From an uncultured Paracoccaceae bacterium (GTDB lineage Bacteria > Pseudomonadota > Alphaproteobacteria > Rhodobacterales > Rhodobacteraceae): 64,000 nucleotides of DNA. The stretch covers positions 62,001 to 126,000 of the forward strand of contig CANNFR010000005.1 of NCBI GenBank assembly GCA_947503935.1. Direction: 5' to 3'. Made by a program: the position numbers and the translations under genes. Positions 17,788 to 26,953 of this stretch are shown piece by piece. The notes beneath the pieces are model-generated. The model was not told the DNA's origin and did not search any database. It saw only the letters and a list, made by a program, of their open reading frames with translations. Position 1 is the stretch's first letter. Each line of letters starts with the position of its first letter.

Positions 17788-19218
17788 ATGACCAAGATCC
17801 GCCTCTACAATACCAAGACGCGCGCGAAAGAGGATTTCGCGCCGCTCGATCCGCAAAACGTGCGGATGTATGTCTGCGGCCCCACGGTCTATGACCGGGC
17901 GCATCTGGGCAATGCGCGCCCGGTGCTGGTGTTCGACGTGCTCTACCGGCTGCTCCGCCACGTCTATGGGCCCGACCACGTCACCTATGTGCGCAACTTC
18001 ACTGACGTTGAAGACAAGATCAACGCCCGCGCCGCCGAGACGGGCCGGGCGATTTCCGACATCACGGAAGAGACGATCGGCTGGTATCACGACGACATGG
18101 ATGCGCTGGGCGCGCTCAGGCCCACGCAAGAACCGCGCGCGACCGATTATATCGGTCAGATGGTGGCGATGATCGAAAGACTTACGCAGCCTGACGAAAC
18201 CGGGAAAAAGCACGCTTACGTCGAGCAAGGACATGTCCTTTTTGCGGTCGAGAGTTACGCAGATTACGGCAAACTCTCAGGTCGCACGGTCGAGGACATG
18301 ATCGCTGGCGCCCGGGTCGAGGTCGCGCCCTACAAACGCAACCCGATGGATTTCGTGCTGTGGAAGCCCTCGACCCCCGACCTTCCGGGATGGGAGAGCC
18401 CCTGGGGCCGCGGCCGCCCCGGCTGGCACATTGAATGCTCGGCCATGGCAGATGCAATTCTCATGAAGGACCTACCCGAGGACAAGAAGTCTTTCGACAT
18501 TCACGGCGGCGGCATCGATCTGCAATTTCCCCACCACGAGAACGAGATCGCCCAGAGCATGTGCGCCCACCCCGAGGGCGATTTTTCCAAGGTCTGGATG
18601 CATAACGAGATGCTGCAGGTCGAGGGCAAGAAGATGTCCAAGAGCTTGGGCAACTTCTTCACCGTGCGAGATCTGTTGGACCAGGGCATGCCGGGCGAGG
18701 TGATCCGGTTTGTGATGCTGTCGACGCATTACCGCAAGCCGATGGATTGGACGGTGGAGAAGGCTGAGGAAGCTCGCAAACGGCTGGCTCAGTGGTTTCG
18801 GCGGACAGATGGGGTAAAGGCCGCCGATATTGTTTCGTCTCGCTTTGAAGCTGCCTTGGCCGATGATCTGAATACTCATCTGGCACTCACAGAGATGGGG
18901 ACCATGAGTGCCCCGCAGCTGAAGGCCAGTATGCGATTACTTGGATTGCCCGACGCTGAAGATGTGGATTGGTTTCGTCAGTTGGACAAAGTCCTGAACG
19001 GTGTTGCGTCTGCCTACGGCCACAACCTTGAACAACCACTCCTGTGCGAACTCATGGAAAGATGGCATTCGCTCAGAACCTCGAAAAGGTATGCTGATGC
19101 GGATCAGTTGAAAGCCGCTGTCGAATCGGCGGGTGTTGCGCTGCAAGCCGGGCCAGACGGACCACAGGCCGATCTCCAGAAAGACTTCGACCCCTCCAAG
19201 CTGGAGGCCCTGAAATGA
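17788..19218 (+). CDS. cysS: Cysteinyl-tRNA synthetase
   Basis: Class I synthetase charging tRNA-Cys, 476 residues. Residues 39-42 form the HIGH-type motif HLGN, Cys30 starts the zinc site ([10 protein letters not shown]), and KMSKS is at 282-286. The [17 protein letters not shown] and anticodon-binding C-terminal regions are present. GAGGG precedes ATG 17788 by 4 nt and is the target of the proposed attenuator. From about 18840 to 19180 base composition falls and codon choice is less GC-biased than in the first two thirds. Confidence 0.97.
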   Translation: MTKIRLYNTKTRAKEDFAPLDPQNVRMYVCGPTVYDRAHLGNARPVLVFDVLYRLLRHVYGPDHVTYVRNFTDVEDKINARAAETGRAISDITEETIGWYHDDMDALGALRPTQEPRATDYIGQMVAMIERLTQPDETGKKHAYVEQGHVLFAVESYADYGKLSGRTVEDMIAGARVEVAPYKRNPMDFVLWKPSTPDLPGWESPWGRGRPGWHIECSAMADAILMKDLPEDKKSFDIHGGGIDLQFPHHENEIAQSMCAHPEGDFSKVWMHNEMLQVEGKKMSKSLGNFFTVRDLLDQGMPGEVIRFVMLSTHYRKPMDWTVEKAEEARKRLAQWFRRTDGVKAADIVSSRFEAALADDLNTHLALTEMGTMSAPQLKASMRLLGLPDAEDVDWFRQLDKVLNGVASAYGHNLEQPLLCELMERWHSLRTSKRYADADQLKAAVESAGVALQAGPDGPQADLQKDFDPSKLEALK

Positions 19219-19242
19219 CCCCGCGGTCCCGAGCGCACCGGA

Positions 19243-19310
19243 GGCTTGCGCCCGGCACGCGGGGTGGGCGCATTTGCGCCCGCCCCGGGGGGGCGGGTCG
19301 GGCGCAAGCC
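19243..19310. repeat. Large GC-rich inverted repeat after cysS
   Basis: GGCTTGCGCCCG (19243-19254) and CGGGCGCAAGCC (19299-19310) are a perfect 12-bp inverted repeat. An inner palindrome, GGGCGCA-TT-TGCGCCC, is at 19266-19281. It fills the gap between cysS and cimA and may end the cysS transcript or stabilise its 3' end; there is no T-run. Confidence 0.6.
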
Positions 19311-19369
19311 GGCTCGCAGGCGAACCGGCAAGAGGGTGAATATCGGCGCGCCGTGGGGAGGGGTGATCT

Positions 19370-21007
19370 ATGAAAGACCGCCTCTTCCTCTTCGACACCA
19401 CTCTCCGCGACGGGCAGCAGACACAAGGCGTCCAATTCTCCACGCCCGAGAAGCTGCAAATCACCCAGGCGCTCGATGCGCTGGGCCTCGACTATATCGA
19501 GGGCGGCTGGCCGGGCGCGAACCCGACTGACAGCGAGTTCTTCGGCCAGCGCCCCGAGACGAAAGCCACCTTCACGGCCTTCGGGATGACTAAACGCTCG
19601 GGCCGCTCGGCGGAGAACGACGATGTTCTGGCCGCCGTCGTCAATGCGAACACGCCCGCCATCTGCCTCGTCGGCAAGGCGCATGAGTTCCATGTGACGA
19701 CCGCGCTGAACATCCCGCTGGACGAAAATATCCAGAACCTGCATGCCTCCTTCGCCCATCTGGTGGCCCTGGGCCGCGAGGCTCTGTTCGATGCGGAACA
19801 CTTCTTCGATGGCTACAAGGCGAACCCCGGCTATGCGCTGGAATGCCTCCACGCGGCCCACAAGGCCGGCGCCCGCTGGATCGTGCTTTGCGATACCAAT
19901 GGCGGCACGTTGCCTGCCGAGATCGGGCGCATCACAGCCGCGGTCATCGCCAGCGGCATCCCCGGCACCCATGTGGCGATCCATACCCATGACGATACCG
20001 GCAACGCGGTGGCGGGCAGCCTGGCGGCCGTCGATGCCGGGGCGCGGCAGATCCAGGGCACGCTGAATGGCCTCGGAGAGCGCTGCGGCAATGCCAACCT
20101 CACCACGCTGATCCCGACGCTGCTGCTGAAGGAGCCCTACGCGTCGAGATATGAGACCGGCATCACCAAGGGCGCGCTGGCCAGGCTGACCCGCACCAGC
20201 CGGATGCTCGACGATATCCTGAACCGCGTGCCGCTGCGTCCGGCGCCTTATGTCGGCGCCTCGGCCTTCGCCCATAAGGCGGGCCTCCATGCCTCCGCGA
20301 TCCTGAAGGACCCCACGACTTACGAACATGTCGACCCCGCCCTTGTCGGCAATGCGCGCATCATCCCGATGTCGAACCAGGCGGGCCAATCGAACCTGCG
20401 CAAACGCCTGGCCGATGCGGGTGTTGAGGTCGACGCGAAGGACCCGCGCCTGGCCCGCATCCTGGAAGTCGTGAAGGAGCGGGAGGATCAAGGCTACAGC
20501 TATGACACCGCTCAGGCCAGTTTTGAGCTGGTGGCGCGGGCCGAGCTGGGCCTTCTGCCGCAATTTTTCGAGGTCAAGCGCTACCGCGTGACGGTCGAGC
20601 GGCGCAAGAACAAGTACAACCGCATGGTCAGCCTGTCCGAGGCCGTGGTGGTGGTGAAGATCGGGGAGGCCAAGATGCTGTCGGTCTCTGAGTCCATGGA
20701 CGAGACCGGCAGCGACCGGGGGCCGGTGAATGCTCTGGCCAAGGCGCTGGCCAAGGATCTCGGCCCCTATCAGAGCTATATCGACGATATCAAACTGGTC
20801 GATTTCAAGGTGCGCATCACCCAGGGCGGGACTGAGGCGGTGACCCGCGTGGTGATCGACAGCGAGGACGGGCAGGGGCGGCGGTGGAGCACGGTGGGCG
20901 TGTCGCCCAACATCGTCGATGCCTCGTTCGAAGCGCTGCTGGATGCGGTGACCTGGAAGCTGATCCGCGATGTCGGCGATACCCCCCGGCGTAGCGCGGC
21001 CGAATGA
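19370..21007 (+). CDS. cimA: (R)-citramalate synthase
   Basis: Condenses pyruvate and acetyl-CoA to citramalate, the first step of the threonine-independent isoleucine route. The DRE-TIM signature FDTTLRDGQQTQGV is at residues 8-21. DTNGGTLPAEI and the metal site HTHDDTGNAVAGSLAAVDAGARQIQGT follow, with ERCGNANL after them. The C-terminal LeuA-type regulatory dimer domain (about residues 400-530) suggests isoleucine feedback. Length 545 matches the long CimA class rather than LeuA. GGAGGGG precedes the ATG. Confidence 0.94.
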   Translation: MKDRLFLFDTTLRDGQQTQGVQFSTPEKLQITQALDALGLDYIEGGWPGANPTDSEFFGQRPETKATFTAFGMTKRSGRSAENDDVLAAVVNANTPAICLVGKAHEFHVTTALNIPLDENIQNLHASFAHLVALGREALFDAEHFFDGYKANPGYALECLHAAHKAGARWIVLCDTNGGTLPAEIGRITAAVIASGIPGTHVAIHTHDDTGNAVAGSLAAVDAGARQIQGTLNGLGERCGNANLTTLIPTLLLKEPYASRYETGITKGALARLTRTSRMLDDILNRVPLRPAPYVGASAFAHKAGLHASAILKDPTTYEHVDPALVGNARIIPMSNQAGQSNLRKRLADAGVEVDAKDPRLARILEVVKEREDQGYSYDTAQASFELVARAELGLLPQFFEVKRYRVTVERRKNKYNRMVSLSEAVVVVKIGEAKMLSVSESMDETGSDRGPVNALAKALAKDLGPYQSYIDDIKLVDFKVRITQGGTEAVTRVVIDSEDGQGRRWSTVGVSPNIVDASFEALLDAVTWKLIRDVGDTPRRSAAE

Positions 21008-21774
21008 CACCGGGCAACCTGGCAGAGACCCTGCGGCGGGGCGATCCCGATCGCTTTCTGGCGCTGATGGCAGCGCCGGTCGGGGCGCGGGCTAAGCTGC
21101 TGCCGCTTTATGCCTTCAATCTTGAGGTTGCCCGCGCCCCCTGGCTGACGGCCGAGCCGATGATCGCAGAGATGCGCCTGCAATGGTGGCGCGATGCGGT
21201 GGACGAGATCGGGCAGGGGGCCCAGCCCCGCGCGCATGAGGTGGTGCTGCCTCTGGCCGATTTGGTCCCGCCGGTGCCGCCCGCGCTTCTCGACGATCTG
21301 ATCGAGGCGCGGCGGTGGGACATCTACAAGGAACCGTTCGCTGACCATGCGGCCTTTCTGGCCCATCTGGACCGCACCGGTGGCAACCTGATGTGGGCGG
21401 CGGCCTTGGCTCTGGGCGCGCCACCGGAGGCAGAGGCACCTGTGCGCGACATTGCCCGGGCAGGCGCCCTGGCCGCCTGGCTGCGCGCGGTGCCCGAGCT
21501 TGAGGCGCGCGGCCGCTACCCGCTGCCCGATGGCCGCCCCGAGGCCATCGCCGCCCTGGCGCGCGAGGGGCTGGGCTGGGTCGCCAAGGCCCGCAAAGCG
21601 CGGGCCGCCTTGCCCCGCGAGGTTGTCCCTGCGCTCTACCCGGCCTGGCAGGCCGCGCCCCTTCTGAACCAAGCGGCAGCCGAGCCGATGCGCGTGGCCG
21701 ACGGTGCCCTCGGCCAGTCGGAATTTGCCCGGCGCGCGCGGCTGTTATGGCAGGCTGTAACCGGGCGTTGGTAG
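21004..21774 (+). CDS. Squalene/phytoene synthase family protein
   Basis: 256-residue isoprenoid-synthase-fold protein. It has LLPLYAFNLEVARAPWLTAEPMIAEMRLQWWRDAVDEI in place of the usual first aspartate-rich motif, and RTGGNLMWAAALALGAP in the centre. It lacks the DXXXD pairs of true synthases and resembles the NDUFAF6-like group, tied in mitochondria to complex I assembly; that role here is inference. Its start overlaps the cimA stop in ATGA. Confidence 0.75.
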   Translation: MTPGNLAETLRRGDPDRFLALMAAPVGARAKLLPLYAFNLEVARAPWLTAEPMIAEMRLQWWRDAVDEIGQGAQPRAHEVVLPLADLVPPVPPALLDDLIEARRWDIYKEPFADHAAFLAHLDRTGGNLMWAAALALGAPPEAEAPVRDIARAGALAAWLRAVPELEARGRYPLPDGRPEAIAALAREGLGWVAKARKARAALPREVVPALYPAWQAAPLLNQAAAEPMRVADGALGQSEFARRARLLWQAVTGRW

Positions 21775-21824
21775 AGGAACCAGTGGTCGTCGACGTAGGG
21801 TGCAGACACGACGGACACAAGGGC

Positions 21825-22328
21825 TCAGCGCAGCTTGGCCATGCTGGCGGCAAAGCCTGACAGGCCGATTTCAAGTTGCAGGGCACCACCGCCGCTGCGG
21901 ACGGCGTTGATCGCAAGGCGCTGGCCAAAGCGCAATTTGCCTTCAACCTCGGGGGTCAGATCAAGCGCGGCGACGACGCCGCCCGCCTGCGAGGTGACGA
22001 AGGGCGCAGGGGCCAGATCAGCACCGTCAACGGCCAAAGAAAGCCCTTCGGCCAACGACAACCCGTGGGGCAGCAGGATCTGCATGACGGCGGGGTCGCC
22101 ATTGATCACGAAGATCTGGGCCAGCGCCTGGTTGGTGTCGGCGACCACCAGGCTTTTCGAGGCGCTGCAGTCCAAAGCACCCTCGGCGCCGGTGGCCGCG
22201 CAGGTGACCTGCCAAGGCGTTTCCTGCGCTGCGATATTCTGATCGGCCGCCGCCTGAGCATGGGTGATGGCAGGTGCCATGGTCAAAGCGGTGATGGCTG
22301 CACAAATGAAACTTTTGAAAAATGTCAT
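21825..22328 (-). CDS. Invasion-associated locus B (IalB) family protein
   Basis: 167-residue periplasmic protein with a signal peptide ending near THAQA (residue 25). WQVTCAATGAEGALDCSAS shows the paired cysteines typical of IalB. GDPAVMQILLPHGLSLAEGLSLAVDG and QRLAINAVRSGGGALQLEIGLSGFAAS follow in family order. AGAGGA ten nt upstream supports ATG 22328. IalB proteins are widespread in non-pathogenic alphaproteobacteria, so the name does not imply virulence. It is convergent with the cimA operon. Confidence 0.88.
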   Translation of the reverse strand: MTFFKSFICAAITALTMAPAITHAQAAADQNIAAQETPWQVTCAATGAEGALDCSASKSLVVADTNQALAQIFVINGDPAVMQILLPHGLSLAEGLSLAVDGADLAPAPFVTSQAGGVVAALDLTPEVEGKLRFGQRLAINAVRSGGGALQLEIGLSGFAASMAKLR

Positions 22329-22540
22329 AGCCGAAAATCCTCTTTCCCTACAGGGCAGCACGATGTGCGCAGCCCCGCCCTCACTGTCAGCCCGCTTGTC
22401 GTAGCACCGCAGATACGTGCAAGCCAAGGTCAGGATGACCTGACCACCCGGGGATGTCAGATATGGCAATCTTCGCAAACTGCCCAAAAATGCTGCGCAG
22501 ACCCGCTTGACTGCCCAGAAATTTGCGCTCTCATAAACCC

Positions 22541-23770
22541 ATGCAAAAGCTCGACCCCGACTTTGTTCGTGCGCAATTCCCAGCATTTCAGGAGCCAACG
22601 CTCCGCGATCAGGCGTTTTTCGAGAACGCGGGCGGGTCCTATGTCTGCCGTTATGTGATCTGGCGTCTGCATCGCTTCTATCGCGAGCGGAAGGTGCAGC
22701 CCTATGCGCCTTACGCGGCCTCGCAGGCCGGCGGAGAGGAGATGGATCAGGCGCGCGAACGCTTGGCGCGGGTTCTGGGGGTGGCGACCGACGAGGTCAG
22801 CTTTGGGCCATCGACCACCGCCAATACCTACGTTCTGGCCAATGCCTTTCGCCAGATGTTGCGCGGCAAGCCCGGCGCCATCGTCGTGACCGATCAGGAC
22901 CACGAGGCCAATTCCGGCCCATGGCGATGCTTGGCCGAAGACGGCGTTGAGATACGCGTCTGGCCGATCGACCCGGAGACGGGACATCTTGACCCCGACG
23001 ACCTCAAGCCCCTTCTGGATGACAAGGTGCGGCTGGTCTGCTTTCCCCATTGTTCGAACGTTGTGGGCGAGATCAATGATGTCGCGCGGATCACCCGGAT
23101 GGTGCATCAGGCGGGCGCGTTCGTCTGTGTCGACGGGGTCAGCTATGCGCCGCACGGGCTGCCGAATGTCGGTAAGCTGGGGGCTGATATCTATCTGTTC
23201 TCGGCCTACAAAACCTATGGGCCGCATCAGGGTGTCATGGTGATCCGCCACAGGCTGGGGGATTACCTGCCGAACCAGGGGCATTATTTCAACGCCGATG
23301 CGCTTTACAAACGGTTCACGCCGGCGGGCCCGGATCATGCGCAGATCGCGGCCTCTGCCGGGATGGCCGATTACATCGATGCGCTCTATGCGCACCATGC
23401 CCGCGCTGGCCGCGACCAGACGGCGCGCGCCGAGGTCGTGCATGAGATGATGCGCGCCCATGAAGAGGCGCTGCTGGCGCCGCTGATGGAATATCTGGCC
23501 GGCCGCAACGATATCCGCATCATCGGTCCGCGCCACGCCAAGGGGCGGGCGCCCACGGTCGCGGTTGAACTCGATCGTCCGGGGGAAGAGGCCGCCACGG
23601 CCCTGGCCGCCCATGGCATCATGGCCGGCGGCGGTGATTTCTATGCGGTACGCGCCCTTGAGGCGATGGGGATCGACCCCGAAAAAGGGGTGCTGCGCCT
23701 GTCTTTTGTGCATTACACGACCGCGGATGAGGTTGACCGGCTGATCCACGCGCTAGATCAGGTGCTATAG
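22541..23770 (+). CDS. Aminotransferase class V-fold PLP enzyme (cysteine-desulfurase-like)
   Basis: 409-residue PLP enzyme of the CsdA/NifS-like fold. The N-terminal FFENAGGSYVCRYVIWRL, the phosphate-site region GPSTTANTYVLANAFR, TDQDHEANSGPWR, the Asp-containing FVCVDGVSYAPHGLPNV and the PLP lysine in FSAYKTYGPHQGVM are present. The C-terminal ALEAMGIDPEKGVLRLSFVHYTTADEVDRL is the typical small domain. No conserved Cys loop of true desulfurases is seen, so the reaction is unknown. ATG 22541 is chosen although no Shine-Dalgarno stands out; 22523 is in frame. Confidence 0.83.
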   Translation: MQKLDPDFVRAQFPAFQEPTLRDQAFFENAGGSYVCRYVIWRLHRFYRERKVQPYAPYAASQAGGEEMDQARERLARVLGVATDEVSFGPSTTANTYVLANAFRQMLRGKPGAIVVTDQDHEANSGPWRCLAEDGVEIRVWPIDPETGHLDPDDLKPLLDDKVRLVCFPHCSNVVGEINDVARITRMVHQAGAFVCVDGVSYAPHGLPNVGKLGADIYLFSAYKTYGPHQGVMVIRHRLGDYLPNQGHYFNADALYKRFTPAGPDHAQIAASAGMADYIDALYAHHARAGRDQTARAEVVHEMMRAHEEALLAPLMEYLAGRNDIRIIGPRHAKGRAPTVAVELDRPGEEAATALAAHGIMAGGGDFYAVRALEAMGIDPEKGVLRLSFVHYTTADEVDRLIHALDQVL

Positions 23771-23802
23771 GCGGACATCAGATCCGCACGGAACGGACGA
23801 GC

Positions 23803-25224
23803 ATGGGCGACACCTCACCGATTATTCTCTGGTTTCGGCGTGATCTGCGGCTGTCGGATCATCCGGCCTTGCATGAGGCGGCGGGAAGCGGGCGGCCCGT
23901 GATCCCGGTCTTCGTGCATGACGAGGTTGTCGAAGGCTACGCTGCGGCACCGAAATGGCGTTTGGGCCTGGGCGTTGCGCATTTTGCCGAACGGTTGCAG
24001 GGGATCGGTGCGCGGCTGATCCTGCGCCGAGGACAAGTTCTGGAAAGCTTGCGCGATCTGGTCCGCGAAACCGGGGCGGGGGCCGTCTGGTGGACCCACG
24101 CCTATGACCCCGATGCCTTGCGGCGCGACGATCAGGTGAAGGCCGGGCTGGAAGACGATGGACTTGAGGCGCGCCGGTTTCGCGGCCATCTGCTGTTCGA
24201 ACCCTGGACGGTCGAGACCGGGCAGGGCAGCTTTTACAAGGTCTATACCCCCTATTGGAACGCTGTGAAGACGCGCGATGTGGGCACGCCGTACGCGGCG
24301 CCATCGGCATTGGAGGCCCCCGGCGATTGGCCCATGAGCGAGGATATCGCTGACTGGCAGATGGGTGCGGCGATGAACCGGGGCGCTGAGATCGTGGCCG
24401 CTCATGTCAATGTCGGCGAAGAGGCGGCGCGCGGGCGGCTGGCGGCCTTCACCGGCCACAAGATCGCCGATTACAAGAACGCGCGCGATATCCTGGGCGA
24501 AAACGGTACCTCGCGCCTGTCGGAAAACCTCACCTATGGCGAGATCAGCATCCGCGCCTGCTGGCATGCGGGCCAGCGTGCGCGAGAGGAAGGCAAGGCA
24601 GGGGCCGAGACCTTCCTGAAAGAGCTCGTCTGGCGCGACTTCGCCTATCATCTGGTCCACCACACGCCGCATATCACCGAAGACAGCTGGCGCGAGGAAT
24701 GGCAGAGCTTTCCCTGGAATGAGGATGAGCGCCTGAAAGAGGTGCGCGACTGGAAACGCGGCCGCACCGGCATCGAACTGGTCGATGCGGCGATGCGCGA
24801 GATGTATGTCACCGGCACCATGCACAATCGTGGGCGGATGATCGTCGCCTCGTACCTGACCAAGCACCTGCGCACCCATTGGCGTGTCGGCATGAAGTGG
24901 TTCGAGGATTGCCTGATCGATTGGGACCCCGCCTCGAACGCCATGGGCTGGCAATGGTCGGCAGGCTCGGGCCCCGATGCGACGCCCTATTTCCGCGTGT
25001 TCAACCCCGAGACGCAGGCCGAAAAGTTCGACGCGGATCGCACCTATCGCCGTGCGTGGATCGCGGAGGGGCAGGGAAATCCGCCTCAGACAGCCCTGTC
25101 GTATTTCAGGGCCATTCCGTGCCATTGGGCGCTGGAGGCCGACGACGCTTATCCCGATCCGATCGTGCCTGTCGACCGCGGGCGCAAGCGTGCGCTGGCG
25201 GCCTATGAGGATTGGAAGAGCTGA
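23803..25224 (+). CDS. phrB: Deoxyribodipyrimidine photolyase
   Basis: Blue-light repair of cyclobutane pyrimidine dimers by an FAD enzyme, 473 residues. The N-terminal antenna domain opens IILWFRRDLRLSDHPAL. The FAD domain has YKNARDILGENGTSRLSENLTYGEIS, TFLKELVWRDFAYH, MREMYVTGTMHNRGRMIVASYLTKHL and the class I signature MGWQWSAGSGPDATPYFRVFNP. The cfa gene follows 65 nt downstream; both are membrane/DNA photo-oxidative stress functions in related bacteria. Confidence 0.95.
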   Translation: MGDTSPIILWFRRDLRLSDHPALHEAAGSGRPVIPVFVHDEVVEGYAAAPKWRLGLGVAHFAERLQGIGARLILRRGQVLESLRDLVRETGAGAVWWTHAYDPDALRRDDQVKAGLEDDGLEARRFRGHLLFEPWTVETGQGSFYKVYTPYWNAVKTRDVGTPYAAPSALEAPGDWPMSEDIADWQMGAAMNRGAEIVAAHVNVGEEAARGRLAAFTGHKIADYKNARDILGENGTSRLSENLTYGEISIRACWHAGQRAREEGKAGAETFLKELVWRDFAYHLVHHTPHITEDSWREEWQSFPWNEDERLKEVRDWKRGRTGIELVDAAMREMYVTGTMHNRGRMIVASYLTKHLRTHWRVGMKWFEDCLIDWDPASNAMGWQWSAGSGPDATPYFRVFNPETQAEKFDADRTYRRAWIAEGQGNPPQTALSYFRAIPCHWALEADDAYPDPIVPVDRGRKRALAAYEDWKS

Positions 25225-25240
25225 AAGACCAAGGGCTTGC

Positions 25241-25265
25241 GGTCGGTCAGATGATCTGACTAACC
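25241..25265. promoter_or_regulatory. Operator-like dyad upstream of cfa
   Basis: GTCAGAT-G-ATCTGAC (25246-25260) is a perfect 7-bp inverted repeat around one base. With GGTCG to its left and TAACC to its right the symmetry extends to 25 nt with two mismatches. The one-base centre disfavours an RNA hairpin and favours a dimeric DNA-binding protein. It ends 24 nt before the cfa start. The cognate regulator is unknown. Confidence 0.5.
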
Positions 25266-25289
25266 TACGTCCGTGATGAGGGGATGTGT

Positions 25290-26504
25290 ATGGACATTTT
25301 GACGTCGACCAAGGGCCAGGATGGTCTGCCGCGCTATTTTGCGGCTGTGTTCGACATGGGCAAAGACCTGCAAAACGGGCGGATCGATACGGTCTTGCCA
25401 GACGGTCGCCGGTTTCGCGCCGAGGGCAAGAACCCTGGCCCCGTGGCCGAGCTGCATGTGCATGACCCCGACATCTTCGCGCGCCTGATCCGCGAGGGCG
25501 ATCTGGGCTTTTCCGAGGCCTATATCGAGGGCGGCTGGTCGACACCGGATCTGCAGGCCTTCATGGACTTCCTCGCGGCCGATAACGAGCATATCTATGA
25601 CGGCTTCCCGGGCCGTGGCCTTCTGCGTATTTTTGAGAGCTTCCGCCATTGGCTGCGCTCGAACTCCCGCGGTCAGGCCAGAAAGAACATCGCGCATCAC
25701 TACGATTTGGGCAATGATTTCTATAGCTTGTGGCTGGATGAGACGATGACCTACTCCTCGGCGCTCTTCCTGACGGGGCAAGAGCCGACAGAACTCGCGC
25801 AAAAGCAGAAATATGCCAGCATGGTCGATCAGATGGGGGCCGAACAGGGCGATCACGTGCTGGAAATCGGCTGCGGCTGGGGCGGTTTTGCCGAATATGC
25901 CGCGCGCGAGCGTGGCCTGAAGGTCACAGCGCTGACCATCAGCCAGGCCCAGCATGATTACGCCGTCGCGCGTATCGCGCGGGCCGGTTTGTCGGACCAG
26001 GTTGAGATCCGCCTGCAGGATTACCGCGACGAACGCGGGCTTTATGACGGCATCGCCAGCATCGAAATGTTCGAGGCCGTGGGCGAGAAATACTGGCCCA
26101 CCTATTTCGATACGCTGCGCGCCCGTCTCAAGCCCGGAAAACATGCGACTTTGCAGATTATAACGGTGCAGGACCGCCGTTGGGAGGTCTACAAACGCGG
26201 GGTGGATTTCATCCAGAAATACATCTTTCCGGGCGGTATGCTGCCTTCGCCCTCGGCCCTGAAACGCGAGGTCGAGAGGGCTGGCCTGGCGCTGCGCGGG
26301 TCGATGGAATTCGGCGAAAGCTACAGCCAGACACTTCGCCGCTGGCATGAGATGTTCAATGCCCGATGGGACGAAATCGCGCGTCTGGGGTTTGACGAAA
26401 ATTTCCGCCGGATGTGGAACTTCTATCTTACCTCTTGCGCTGCAAGCTTTCACCACGGAAACTGCGATGTGACACAGATTACCGTCACGAGGCCCGTGCA
26501 CTGA
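25290..26504 (+). CDS. cfa: Cyclopropane-fatty-acyl-phospholipid synthase
   Basis: SAM-dependent cyclopropanation of unsaturated acyl chains in membrane phospholipids, 404 residues. It has HYDLGNDFYSLWLDETMTYSSALF, the SAM-binding LEIGCGWGGFAEYAARERG, ASIEMFEAVGEKYWPTYF and FIQKYIFPGGMLPS. GAGGGG at 25278-25283 is six nt from ATG 25290 and abuts ATG 25284, so 25290 is preferred. trgA starts 2 nt after the stop, so cfa and trgA are likely co-transcribed. Confidence 0.95.
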   Translation: MDILTSTKGQDGLPRYFAAVFDMGKDLQNGRIDTVLPDGRRFRAEGKNPGPVAELHVHDPDIFARLIREGDLGFSEAYIEGGWSTPDLQAFMDFLAADNEHIYDGFPGRGLLRIFESFRHWLRSNSRGQARKNIAHHYDLGNDFYSLWLDETMTYSSALFLTGQEPTELAQKQKYASMVDQMGAEQGDHVLEIGCGWGGFAEYAARERGLKVTALTISQAQHDYAVARIARAGLSDQVEIRLQDYRDERGLYDGIASIEMFEAVGEKYWPTYFDTLRARLKPGKHATLQIITVQDRRWEVYKRGVDFIQKYIFPGGMLPSPSALKREVERAGLALRGSMEFGESYSQTLRRWHEMFNARWDEIARLGFDENFRRMWNFYLTSCAASFHHGNCDVTQITVTRPVH

Positions 26505-26505
26505 T

Positions 26506-26949
26506 ATGCCTACCGCCGCCAAGCTCTTCGCCGCGTTCGCGTTTCTCCTCGTCGGCTTTTTCACGGCCGAGGTCATGGTTCCCTATTTTCCCGAAGGGGC
26601 CAATCTGGGGTACTTCACCGCGATCTGTGCTGCGATAGGCGCCTTTGCTGGCTGGCGTGTCCTTGGGCGCAATCCGCCATTTAGCCAATTCAGTGCAATG
26701 GGGGCGGGTTTGAAAACGTCTTTCGTCCTGGCCGTCTGGTGCATCCTTACTTTCGGCATCTACGAGATGATCAGCAATGCTCTCGACAGGCGCTATCGGA
26801 CTGTCATGGATGCGATTGAGGGGCTTTTTGTCGTCATGCTGGATTTCGCGACATTCCTGGTGCAATCGCCGACACCGATGTTCGTCCTGATCATCGGTGG
26901 CGTGCTGGGCGGTATGTTTGCCAGCTGGGCGGCTGTGCGCTGGCCCTGA
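26506..26949 (+). CDS. trgA: Tellurite-resistance protein TrgA family
   Basis: 147-residue membrane protein with about four hydrophobic segments (residues 5-25, 34-53, 68-90, 122-142). The order trgA-trgB-cysK is that of the R. sphaeroides tellurite-resistance locus, and the protein resembles TrgA (MPTAAKLFAAFAFLLVGFFTAEVMVPYFPEG). The biochemical role is unknown. It begins 2 nt after cfa. Confidence 0.88.
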   Translation: MPTAAKLFAAFAFLLVGFFTAEVMVPYFPEGANLGYFTAICAAIGAFAGWRVLGRNPPFSQFSAMGAGLKTSFVLAVWCILTFGIYEMISNALDRRYRTVMDAIEGLFVVMLDFATFLVQSPTPMFVLIIGGVLGGMFASWAAVRWP

Positions 26950-26953
26950 TCTG

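Noticed and set aside
19073-21010. 645-residue minus-strand frame opposite cimA
   Set aside because: Shadow of cimA; no family resemblance and no RBS.
25250-25275. RpoE/ChrR-type promoter (TGATC... -35) before cfa
   Set aside because: TGATCT is present, but the only TA-containing -10 candidate is about 8 nt away, far too close; the TGATCT is part of the palindromic dyad.
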